From: Lampris incognitus
Lineage: Eukaryota > Chordata > Actinopteri > Lampriformes > Lampridae
NCBI RefSeq assembly: GCF_029633865.1
Contig: NC_079216.1
Coordinates: forward strand, 18,072,505 to 18,136,504
Reading direction: 5' to 3'
DNA length: 64,000 nucleotides
In this document: piece by piece, positions 33,377-41,839 of the stretch
How the letters are laid out: the number at the start of each line of letters is the position of its first letter
How positions within the stretch are numbered: the stretch's first letter is position 1
The notes under the pieces: model-generated
The model's input: only the letters and a program-made list of their open reading frames with translations
The model's database searches: none
Told to the model about the DNA's origin: nothing
Program-made: the position numbers and the translations under genes

Positions 33377-34988
33377 CAAACCCCAATTCCAATGAAGTTG
33401 GGACGTTGTGTAAAACGTGAATAAAAACAGAATACAATGATTTGCAACTCCTTTTCGACCTATATTCAATTGAATACACTACAAAGACGAGATATTTAAT
33501 GTTCAAACTGATCAACTTTATTGTTTTCTTGCAAATATTCACACTCATTTTGAATTTGATGCCTGCAACACGTTCCAAAGAAGCTGGGACAGGGGCATAT
33601 TCACCACTGTGTTACATCACCTTTCCTTTTAACAACACTCAGTAAGCATTTGGGAACTGAGGACACTAATTGTTGAAGCTTTGTGGGTGGAATTCTTTCC
33701 AATTCTTGCTTGATGTACGACTTCAGTTGCTCAACAGTCCGGAGTCTCCGTTGTCGTATTTTGCGCTTCATAATGCGCCACACATTGTCAATGGGAGACA
33801 GGTCTGGACTGCAGGCAGGCCAGTCTAGTACCCGCACTCTTTTACTACGAAGCCATGCTGTTGTAACATGTGCAGAATGTGGCTTGGCATTGTCTTGCTG
33901 AAATAAGCAGGGACGTCCCTGAAAAAGACGTCGCTTGGATGGCAGCATATGTTGCTCCAAAACCTGTATGTACCTTTCAGCATTAATGGTGCCCTCACAG
34001 ATGTGCAAGTTACCCCTGATGCCATGGGCACTAACACCCCCCCCCCATACCATCACAGATGCTGGCTTTTGAACTTTGCACTGATAACAATCTGGATGGT
34101 CCTTGTCCTCTTTAGCCCGGAGGACACGACGTCCATGATTTCCAAAAACAATTTGAAATGTGGACTCGTCAGACCACAGCACACTTTTCCACTTTGCGTC
34201 AGTCCATCTCAGATGAGCTCGGGCCCAGAGAAGCCGGCTGCGTTTCTGGGTGTTGTTGATATATGGCTTTCGCTTTGCATGGGAGAGTTTTAACTTGCAC
34301 TTGTAGATGTAGAGACGAACTGTGTTAACTGACGATGGTTTTCCCAAGTGCTCCTGGGCCCATGTGGTAATATCCTTTACAGGATGATGTGGGTTTTTAC
34401 TGCAGTGCCGCCTGAGGGGTCGAAGGTCACGGGCATTCAATGTTGGTTTTCGGCCTTGCCACTTACGTGCAGAGATTTCTCCGGATTCTCTGAATCTTTT
34501 GATGATATTATGGACTGCAGATGATGAAATCCCTAAAGTCCTTGCATTTATACATTGAGAAACGTTGTTCTTAAACTGTTGGACTATTTGCTCACGCAGT
34601 TGTTCACAAAGTGGTGAACCTCGCCCCATCCTTGCTTGTGAACGACTGAGCCTTTCGGGGATGCTCCTTTTATACCCAATCATGACACTCACCTGTTTCC
34701 AATTAACCTGTTCACCTGTGGAATGTTCCAAACAGGTGTTTTTTGAGCATTCCTCAACTTTCCCAGTCTTTTGTTGCCCCTGTCCCAGCTTCTTTAGAAC
34801 GTGTTGCAGGCATCAAATTCAAAATGAGTGAATATTTGCAAAAAACAAAGTTTATCAGTTTGGAAAGTAAATATCTTGTCTTTGTAGAGTATTCAATTGA
34901 ATATAGTCAAAAAGGATTTGCAAATCATTGTATTCTGTTTTTATTCACGTTTTACACAACATCCCAACTTCATTGGAATTGGGGTTTG
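33377..34988 (-). mobile_element. Tc1-like DNA transposon, full length, 1.6 kb
   Basis: Bounded by TA at 33375-33376 and 34989-34990. Termini CAAACCCCAATTCCAATGAA and the complement are perfect, and the inverted repeats extend about 210-220 bp (33377-33596 with 34775-34988) with scattered differences. A single open transposase frame lies between them on the - strand. Confidence 0.95.
33601..34629 (-). CDS. Tc1-like transposase, 342 codons, uninterrupted, third catalytic residue Asp
   Basis: DDE transposase that cuts and pastes the element. The frame is open upstream to 34731, but the Met at 34629 (MGRGSPLCEQLREQIV) gives the usual Tc1 length of about 340 residues, so I chose it. Visible parts: N-terminal paired-type helix-turn-helix (LGISSSAVHNIIKRFRESG), a GRPR-like linker (WQGRKPT), and a catalytic core with Asp154 (WSDESTF), Asp246 (FQQDNAKPH) and, where Tc1 enzymes carry Glu (SPIEN), an Asp281 in SPIDNVW. 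Spacing is DD34D. No stop or frameshift is seen. The Asp could be a family trait or an inactivating change. The host range of such elements is broad in fish. Confidence 0.93.
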   Translation of the reverse strand: MGRGSPLCEQLREQIVQQFKNNVSQCINARTLGISSSAVHNIIKRFRESGEISARKWQGRKPTLNARDLRPLRRHCSKNPHHPVKDITTWAQEHLGKPSSVNTVRLYIYKCKLKLSHAKRKPYINNTQKRSRLLWARAHLRWTDAKWKSVLWSDESTFQIVFGNHGRRVLRAKEDKDHPDCYQCKVQKPASVMVWGGGVSAHGIRGNLHICEGTINAERYIQVLEQHMLPSKRRLFQGRPCLFQQDNAKPHSAHVTTAWLRSKRVRVLDWPACSPDLSPIDNVWRIMKRKIRQRRLRTVEQLKSYIKQELERIPPTKLQQLVSSVPKCLLSVVKRKGDVTQW

Positions 34989-35141
34989 TATTTTTCTGTC
35001 TGTCTTTAATTGCAGCTCGGACTTTTTTGCTTTATGTAATTAAAAAAGATTTTTTTTAATTTGTTTGTTTTACTGCTTGAATTTTCTACTCGGCAGGCTT
35101 TATTTTTCTTTATTGTGTAACACCAACTTTGTTTTAAAGAG

Positions 35142-35288
35142 CACTGAAAAAATGACATTTCAAAACTGAGGCTTAAATGAACTCTTTTAAGCAGGAAAAA
35201 CACCAAAACAAGCAAATTTTTTTAAAAAAAAAACTCCATTGCTGTAAGATGTTACTGGGGTAAGAGTGTTTGAAATAAGACAAAATCA
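35142..35288 (+). repeat. CACTG-starting repeat copy (pair with 37081-37207)
   Basis: CACTGAAAAAATGACATTTC through TTTGAAATAA has a diverged twin at 37081-37207. The CACTG start resembles ends of CACTA/Chapaev-type elements; only a partial element is seen. Between the Tc1 end and here (34991-35141) no feature is seen. Confidence 0.55.
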
Positions 35289-35305
35289 CATAGTTGGGAC
35301 TTTTT

Positions 35306-35816
35306 CGGGTAGCGGTCTATTCCGTTCCCTACAAACACGGGAATCGCTGGTTCGAATCCCCGTGTCATATCCGGCTTGATCGGGCGTCCGTCACTACAGG
35401 GTAGAGGCTAGTTCCCATCGATGCAGAGAACGGTCAACTGAGCATGCGCAAGTACTCGTTGCCTCCGTAGTTTGGGTAGGTTAAGGTTAGGGTTAGGGTT
35501 AAAGTTAGCTAATCAGACGCAGAGTAGGGGTGGGTCTTCCTAGAATCCTGAGAATCCTAGCGCCTGGATGCTACGCGGGGCGTGTGGAGGCATGGTAGAG
35601 GCATTTCGCGCATGCTCAGTTGACCGTTCTCTACTCCATTACCGTTCTCTGCATCGATGGGAACTAGCCTCTACCGTCCCTACAGGCACAATTGACCGTG
35701 TCTGCGGGTGGGAAGCCGGATGAGGGTATGTGTCCTGGTTGCTGCAGTGTCTTGGTTGCTGCACTAGCGCCTCCTCTGGTCGGTCGGGGCGCCTGTTCAG
35801 GGGGAGGGGGAACCAT
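35306..35816 (+). repeat. SINE family A, split by a MITE
   Basis: Head 35306-35399 (GGTTCGAATCCCCGTGT B-box) and body 35676-35816 (ACAATTGACCGTGTCTGCGG). The MITE at 35400-35675 lies between them. The body stops at GGGGGAGGGGGAAC where the LTR-gag fragment starts. Confidence 0.85.
35400..35675. mobile_element. MITE with long perfect terminal inverted repeats, inserted in SINE A
   Basis: 35401-35434 is the perfect reverse complement of 35641-35674 (34/34). A further inner match (AGAGAACGGTCAACTGAGCA from 35425) is inverted at 35607-35632. The flanks TCACTACAG (35391-35399) and TCCCTACAG (35677-35685) look like an 8-9 bp target duplication with one difference, as for hAT or Mutator-type insertion. 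TTAGGGTTAGGG near 35485 lies inside it. Confidence 0.85.
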
Positions 35817-35821
35817 CTCGT

Positions 35822-36415
35822 CCTGAAGCGGGCCAAACTTGCATGAGCTAGCTAGCCCTCGCAAATTAGCTACGTACTGCCGCACAGACTCACCAGGCAG
35901 TTGGTGTCGCTGACGGAATATAAATCGCCGAAGGAGGGCACTCTGTGGAGCAGCGAAATGGGTGCTCATAAGTCCCACAGCTTCGGCAAAGCTTGTGACG
36001 TTCCCCAGAGTCCCGAGCACACGATGACCCTCTGCTCCCAAGCAGTGTAGCAACAGAGCCGTCTTCCTAGCCTGGCTCACGTCGTCGAGCCCTGAGGCGA
36101 TGATGTAATTTTCAAAACTATGTAGCCAGCGAGTCCATGGTACCGGAGACTCGCCAGGTAATGCCAGGAAGGGGGTAGGTGGTGGGAGAGAGATATCAGC
36201 CATCCTCGTCGCCAATATTGTATTCAGAAATCACGTCAGGACACAGCGCTGTCGCTCGACACAACCGCTACGTTGCATTCTTTATTTAGACTGACACAGC
36301 ATCACAGGCAGACCCGATCAAACAACCCAGAGCCCGCAGGCATCACCAATCAATCCCAGCACAATAGAACAGCACCAAATCAAATGCAGCACTGTCGATG
36401 TGTGCAGACAGAACA
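35822..36415 (-). pseudogene. LTR retrotransposon fragment: 5' LTR plus N-terminal gag
   Basis: Minus strand: LTR 36415-36219 (TGTTCTGTC...GAATACA, with AATAAAG polyadenylation signal), then ATTGGCGACGAGG as primer-site region, then gag ATG at 36203. The gag frame (MADISLPPPTPFLALPGE, WLHSFENYIIASG, LLHCLGAEGHRVL, FAAPQSALLRRFIFRQRHQ, YVANLRGLASSCKFG) is that of a Gypsy-like retrotransposon and is open for about 125 codons, then cut at 35822 by SINE sequence. The other LTR is absent. Confidence 0.8.
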
Positions 36416-37080
36416 TTACCAACATGGGGACTGCTGGTTCGAATCCCCGTGTTACCTCCGGCTTGGTCGGGCGTCCCTACAGACACAATTGGCCATGTTT
36501 GTGGGTGGGAAGGCGGATGTGGGTATATGTGTCCTGGTCACTGCACTAGCGCCTTCTCTGCTCGGTTGGGGTGCCTGTTTGGGGGGGAGGGGGAACTGGG
36601 GGGAATAGCGTGATCCTCCCACGCACTAAGTCCCCCTGGTGAAACTCCTCACTGTCAGGTAAAAAGAAGCAGCTGGTGACTCCACATGTATCGGAGGAGG
36701 CATGTGGTAGTCTGCAGCCCTCCCCGGATCGGCAGAGGAGGTGGAGCAGTGCAGTCCACTGCTCCTGTTTGTTGGCGTGTGCTATTGACAATGGCATATT
36801 TTTCGAAATGCCTGCAAGATTTACCATGGATAAATGTCAACGACATGCACAGAATTGTCAATTGCCCTTTGCTGGTAGGTGCAGGTGAACGTTTATTGAC
36901 AACTCTGTGCATGTCATTGACATTAATCCATGGTAAATCTTTCAGGCATTGCGAAAAATATGCCATTGTCAATAGCACACGCCAACAAACAGGAAACTGG
37001 TATGACCGCTTCAGTAGAAACCGGAAGTCAGTGGACTACAGTTATGCACAGAGTCGACTGGGGGAGAAAAAAAGGGGGGG
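36416..37080 (+). repeat. SINE family A with an inserted hairpin MITE
   Basis: Body from TTACCAACATGGGG through the TCGGCAGAGGAGGTGGAGCA block, interrupted around 36750-37040, then tail GGGGGAGAAAAAAAGG at 37060-37080. Confidence 0.85.
36764..36993. mobile_element. Foldback MITE with about 99-bp arms
   Basis: 36764-36862 is the reverse complement of 36895-36993 with only a handful of differences; the loop is 32 bp (36863-36894). Outer ends read CCTGTTTGTTGGCGTGTGCT and its complement. Flanking CAGTCCACTG (36752-36761) and CAGTGGAC (37030-37037) may extend the symmetry. The transcript would form a near-perfect hairpin of miRNA-precursor-like or longer size. Confidence 0.9.
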
Positions 37081-37207
37081 CACTGTAAAAAATGGCATTT
37101 CAAAACGGAGGCTAAACAACCTTTTAAGCAAGAAAAACACCAACAAAAAAAAACCATTGCTGTAAGATATTTTACCGGTGTAAAAATGTTTGAAATAAAA
37201 AAATCAC
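37081..37207 (+). repeat. CACTG-starting repeat copy (pair with 35142-35288)
   Basis: CACTGTAAAAAATGGCATTTC through TGTTTGAAATAAA matches 35142-35288. Confidence 0.6.
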
Positions 37208-37225
37208 TTGTTCACTCTGCTCCCA

Positions 37226-37359
37226 TGATGCTGGAGCCTATCCCAGCAGTCATTGGGCGGCAGGCGGGAAGACACCCTGGAAAGGCCGCCAGGCCATCAC
37301 AGGGCCCATTATAATTTGTATTTACGATAAGCGGCTTGGATTATGGATGGATGGATGGA
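37226..37359. repeat. L2-type tail fragments in opposite orientations
   Basis: 37226-37285 is in - orientation (GCTGGAGCCTATCCCAGCAG). 37325-37359 is in + orientation (GATAAGCGGCTTGGATTATG, then GGATGGATGG). A rearranged copy of the 3' tail seen at 38371-38499. Confidence 0.6.
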
Positions 37360-37499
37360 CTTGTTCACCTGAAAGACTTGAAAGTGTGAATGAAGTTAAA
37401 TTGCAAATATTTTAAGATATTCTGTCTACTCTGAAGCATAACCTCTGAAGTTTGATGATTATTAGACAAAACCACAGCAGTTCTCCACAAAAAGATTTC

Positions 37500-37582
37500 T
37501 CATTTTCTTTCTCATATTCTTCTTCTTCTTCTTCGTCTTCTTCTTCTTCTTCTTCTTATGATGATGATGATGATGATAATTA
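37500..37582 (+). repeat. (TTC)n(ATG)n microsatellite
   Basis: TTC/TCT units at 37518-37557 followed by ATG units to 37577. From 37583 to 38265 I see no gene; short codable stretches near 37730-38110 are broken and unassigned. Confidence 0.9.
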
Positions 37583-38266
37583 ATATCATTACAGAGGGGC
37601 CTAGCCTCATCACTACCTAGTCTCTTTATTCTATTCATATTCATCTTAGATAATTACATACATTCATCACAGGGACAGTCACTGTTAGAGGGTGCTGCTA
37701 GTCTCTGCTGGACCGCGGCCATGTCTGGACCGGATGCTGAGTTGGATATTTCCCCTTCATATCATGGTTTTCTGAAGAGAAAATGGCCTGAACTTGCAGC
37801 CTTCACAGACACATCTCAGTGTGATAACTCCTACTTCTAACAAAAAAAAAATACCAGGGGGAAATATCTGCCTAGCTGGAAGCATTGCTAGGGGGCAGAG
37901 CCTGCAGGAACACATGAGGATCTCTTTTATCCCCAACCTTCATTATCTCCTCCGGTAGCTGGCTACGTTTTAAAACACCAAGCGGCTATCAACATGGACA
38001 CTGATCTCACAGGGGACCTGCACGTCTTCTCAAACAAAGTTCATGTTCAACCAACTGTAAAAAAGAAATTCAGCCAGTTTTACTATACAGCTGACTGTGT
38101 CGTCAGCTGAAAGATTTTCTGAGGATGTACAAGGGGTCGAATCTGCTGCAGGGGACATCGACTGTAGGACACCGATTTCTGTAAATTATGTATCTAAACT
38201 GTTTTACATCTGTTTTACATATGTAACTGTGCTACGTTTTTTTTACTAAATTGCCTCAAGGTATGA

Positions 38267-38348
<82 letters not shown>

Positions 38349-38499
38349 ATGCGTGTGTGTGTGTGGGGGGGGCTGTGATGGCCTGGCGGCCTGTCCAGGG
38401 TGTCTCCCCGCCTGCCGTCCAATGACTGCTGGGATCGGCTCCAGCATCCCCGTGACCCTGAGAGCAGGACAAGCGGTTCAAATAATGGATGGATGGATG
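38267..38499 (+). repeat. (TG)n followed by L2-type 3' tail
   Basis: About 37 TG units (38267-38341), a short TG/CATG mix, then GATGGCCTGGCGGCCTGTCC through GGATGGATGG, the + strand version of the tail. Confidence 0.85.
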
Positions 38500-38911
38500 T
38501 TTTACATCATTCATTGTAAAACACTGCACGTCAGTTATCTCACTCACTTACTCACTCACTCACTCTCTCTTCACGGTTATAACAAGGCCTTTGTCCCCAG
38601 CGGTCAGTTTCACCAGTTGGACGTGATAAATATTCACACCTGTTGCATCATCTAAAACTAGAACCAGGCGAAGCTAGCGTAGGCGATGCGTTTCCATGCT
38701 GACACATTCTACCGCGGTGATAGTTGCCATGCCATTCATGTTGCTGTGGTTACAAATGTACATTTACTGGTGCCAACGAATAGATAACAAATTACTGCTG
38801 AGTCAAAGAAACATAAACTAAATTACTCAGGTTGTGACACAAGAAAAATTATTGAACAGTACAGTAAGTGTATGCCTATTTTAGTATGCAAACAAAACAA
38901 TGCCATACTAA

Positions 38912-41131
38912 CCCTTTCATGCATAGAGATCACTACAGTGGACAGCTATTCAAAAGCCATTTTCTTGCATATTCATGGGTTTTGATGGCATAGATGCACA
39001 TCAGCCACTACAGTGGACTCTATTGCATCATCTTATACACTGATACCTAGTGGAAAGCCATTGTATATGCTATTTTTTCCCTCCAAACCAATATGGCCAA
39101 CGGTCAGCCAGAAATGCCGAGTTCCTCTGGAATATCCGTGCAATCCTTATATTCTAGGAGAACCTTGCAGGTAAAAAAAAATGTTGTAACATCTAAGGAG
39201 TCATGTCATTGTTAAATTTTCCAAGTACTGATTTCAGATTGTGAGAAAATTCCAATATATCATCTGTCCACTAAATGGGACATCATGCGTCACTAGCTAT
39301 ATTTCGACTACAATTCATACTATTACTGTGACTTGTTGTTCTTGAAAATACTTCGTCTGCGGTAACTTTTTTGCGTGTAAATAAATGTATTTATGTTATT
39401 GGAATTTAATTAGCTGTTTTTTGTATATCATTATATTTTGCAGTGGTCAAGAGCAGAGCAGGATAAGAAGGCCAACAGGATAGTGGAGCAAATACCATCT
39501 GAGTCAAGTGAGGATGATGCTAATGGCAGTGATGATGAATGGTTGCCAGAAAAAGAAGGAGTAGCTAATGCTAGAAGTAGTGACAGTGGAGCTGAGGATG
39601 ATGAGGAAGCCAAGGATGTGGAGGATGAGGGAGCTGAGGACGAGGGAGCTGAGGATGAAGGAGTTGAGGAGGATGTGCCAAACTAAAGCAGACAGACCTG
39701 GAAAATCAAAGACAACCAGTTTGAGGGAGACTTTCCTACTTTTTTAGGAGAGTGGAAAGTGAATGTTGAGGGAACAGAACCAATAGATTTCTTTATGCAC
39801 CTGTTTCCCGAAGATCTGATAGATGACATTGTGCAGAATACAAACATGTGTGCACTCCAAAAAGGAAAAGAAATGTACAGATTTGAAGTCTATCAGGGTT
39901 CAGCTGGGCATGGCCCGATCAGTCAACTAGGAATGGCTGGAGACGTAGTTATGCAGCTCTGTGACGACATACAGCAAAAGAACCACAAGGTGTTTTTTGA
40001 CAATTTCTTTTGCACCATTCCTCTCATTATGGCATTGCAACACCAGGGCATCTATAGCACTGGCACAATCAGGATCAACAGGCTCCATGGAGCACAAGAG
40101 AAACTGAAGAGTGAAAAGCAACTCAAGAAAGAAGGAAGAGGAGCCTGCTCTGCTGTCGGCAATGGTCAAAACATCACCATCTCACGTTGGCTAGATAGCT
40201 CGGTGATCCACATGGCCTCATCCTGCGCTGGCCAGTTCCCAACAGATGTGGCCCAGAGATGGAGCAAAAAAGAAAAGAAGACGCTCAGCATTGAAAGGCC
40301 ATATTCTGTAATGCTATATAATCAGCACATGGGCGGCGTGGATCTCATGGATCAGTGTGTGGCAATGTACCCCCACAGACGCAAGAAGAAACGATGGTAC
40401 ATCTGACTGTTCTTCCACTTCTTGGATGTGGCCACCGTCAATGCCTGGCACCTCTACAGTCAACAGGCTTGCTAAGGATTCATTACACAGCCATTCCATA
40501 AATCTAGTTGAAATGAAGAAGTTTATACAATGATCCATGCAAACACACTGAGGCACAGTAAATGTTTCCCCTCATGTTGCACACCACTAAACCTCGAGTC
40601 TGGGCATGATAGGATCTTGTTATAGTGTTCCCCTACCCTCAGTTCAGAGGCTCTAATGGACAGACTAACTTTATGCCAATGGTGTGTGTGTACTTTTCCC
40701 ATATGTTGATGTTATGGCAAGGTTTAGTGTATTTGTAGCAATGCTAACAGTAAAAACATTCATTGTGGGATTTGAATCTATACAGAAGAGTGAAATAGAG
40801 TATTCCTCAATTGCGGTTGCAATAATTGAAGCTGTACTATTTTTTCTATGTATTTTATAGTTTTCAGATAATTTTATATTATTGTATTCATTGGTTTGTC
40901 AAATACACGCAGTATTACTATGTTATTACTGTATTATTATTAATACAGTATATTTTCAGTTGAAAACAAAAACGGATGTTGTCCACTTAAGTGGACATGT
41001 GAAAATCTCTTTGAAAAATCTGGATAAAAAAAAATCAAGTTCAAATCTTGTTTTTTCATGCCCTAAGAGAGATAGAAACACATAAGGAAAAAAATCCTGA
41101 CTGAAGTTGTCATAATTCATGCATGAAAGGG
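38912..41131 (+). mobile_element. piggyBac-like DNA transposon, internally decayed
   Basis: The short terminal repeats CCCTTTCATGCAT (38912) and ATGCATGAAAGGG (41119-41131) are perfect inverted repeats, flanked by CTAA on both sides (38908-38911, 41132-41135), a variant of the TTAA target. Subterminal GTGGAC/GTCCAC motifs recur (38935, 39018, 39268, 40980). It encodes a broken transposase. Confidence 0.88.
39438..40500 (+). pseudogene. piggyBac-like transposase pseudogene
   Basis: Frame 1 (39438-39686) is the acidic N-terminus (SSEDDANGSDDEWLPEKEG). Frame 2 (39759-40406) has the conserved N-terminal domain (PIDFFMHLFPEDLIDDIVQ), then abruptly FEVYQGSAG, VFFDNFFCTIPLI (second catalytic Asp context), a basic stretch, WLDSSVIHMASS (third catalytic Asp context) and YNQHMGGVDLMDQ. 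Sequence for the first catalytic Asp and about 100 residues around it is missing between NTNMCALQKGKEMY and FEVY. A short further block (LFFHFLDVATVNAW) is out of frame to about 40500. Non-functional. Confidence 0.85.
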
Positions 41132-41286
41132 CTAATAACAATAATAATAATAAAACAAGATCCCCTACTACCGGTTCCGGTTCCCAGCTTGTTGCTCTGC
41201 TTGCTTTATACTTTGGTAATCCGGTTATTATTTTGGTTTTGTAATCCGGTTATTATTTTGGTTTCATAAAGTTTATTATTTTGGTA

Positions 41287-41391
41287 CATCCATCCATTAT
41301 CCAAGCCGCTTATCCTGCTCTCAGGGTCGCGGGGATACTGGAGCCTATCCCAGCAGTCATTGGGCGGCAGGCGGGGAGACACCCTGGACAG
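41287..41391 (-). repeat. L2-type 3' tail fragment
   Basis: Reverse complement of the tail at 38371-38499, ending in CCATCC units on the + strand. Confidence 0.8.
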
Positions 41392-41427
41392 GTACAGTTG
41401 TACTATATTGAAATATGATTAAAATAT

Positions 41428-41479
41428 TGTAAACTACTAATAAGACACGTTAGTCCCTAGCTAACGGGTCTGACCCTTT
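41428..41479 (+). mobile_element. TRIM-like element, LTR 1 left part (split by the Gypsy insertion)
   Basis: TGTAAACTACTAATAAGACA to GACCCTTT. It continues at 46041 after the Gypsy element. The same segment recurs at 46240-46291. Confidence 0.65.
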
Positions 41480-41839
41480 TGTTTCAGTAGGCTATCTTAT
41501 AAAGAATGACACACACACGAGTTGCTCAGTGCAGCCAAGTATCTTCAAAGTGATGTAACATGTTCCTGAGCGCGGGTCATGTGTCTCTAAGGTAAACTAG
41601 TGGATAGCCGATGGCATCGATCTATCTAGACCCGTAACATCCTCCTTTTCCAAGTATAAACACATACACATGAAGTTAGTGCAAAATAAAATTACTTTCA
41701 TATACGAACAACCAATAACAGTGCAACAGCAGTAAATCTCTTCATATCCCATACCAGTGTAATAACCACAGTAGCGTATGATAACATTTCTCCTCTTTTC
41801 CCCCTCTCTCCCACATAGCAACCATCAACATTATTCAGA

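Noticed and set aside
35478..35500. TTAGGGTTAGGG telomere-like repeat
   Set aside because: Only two to three units, lying inside a MITE; no telomere or fusion scar is implied.
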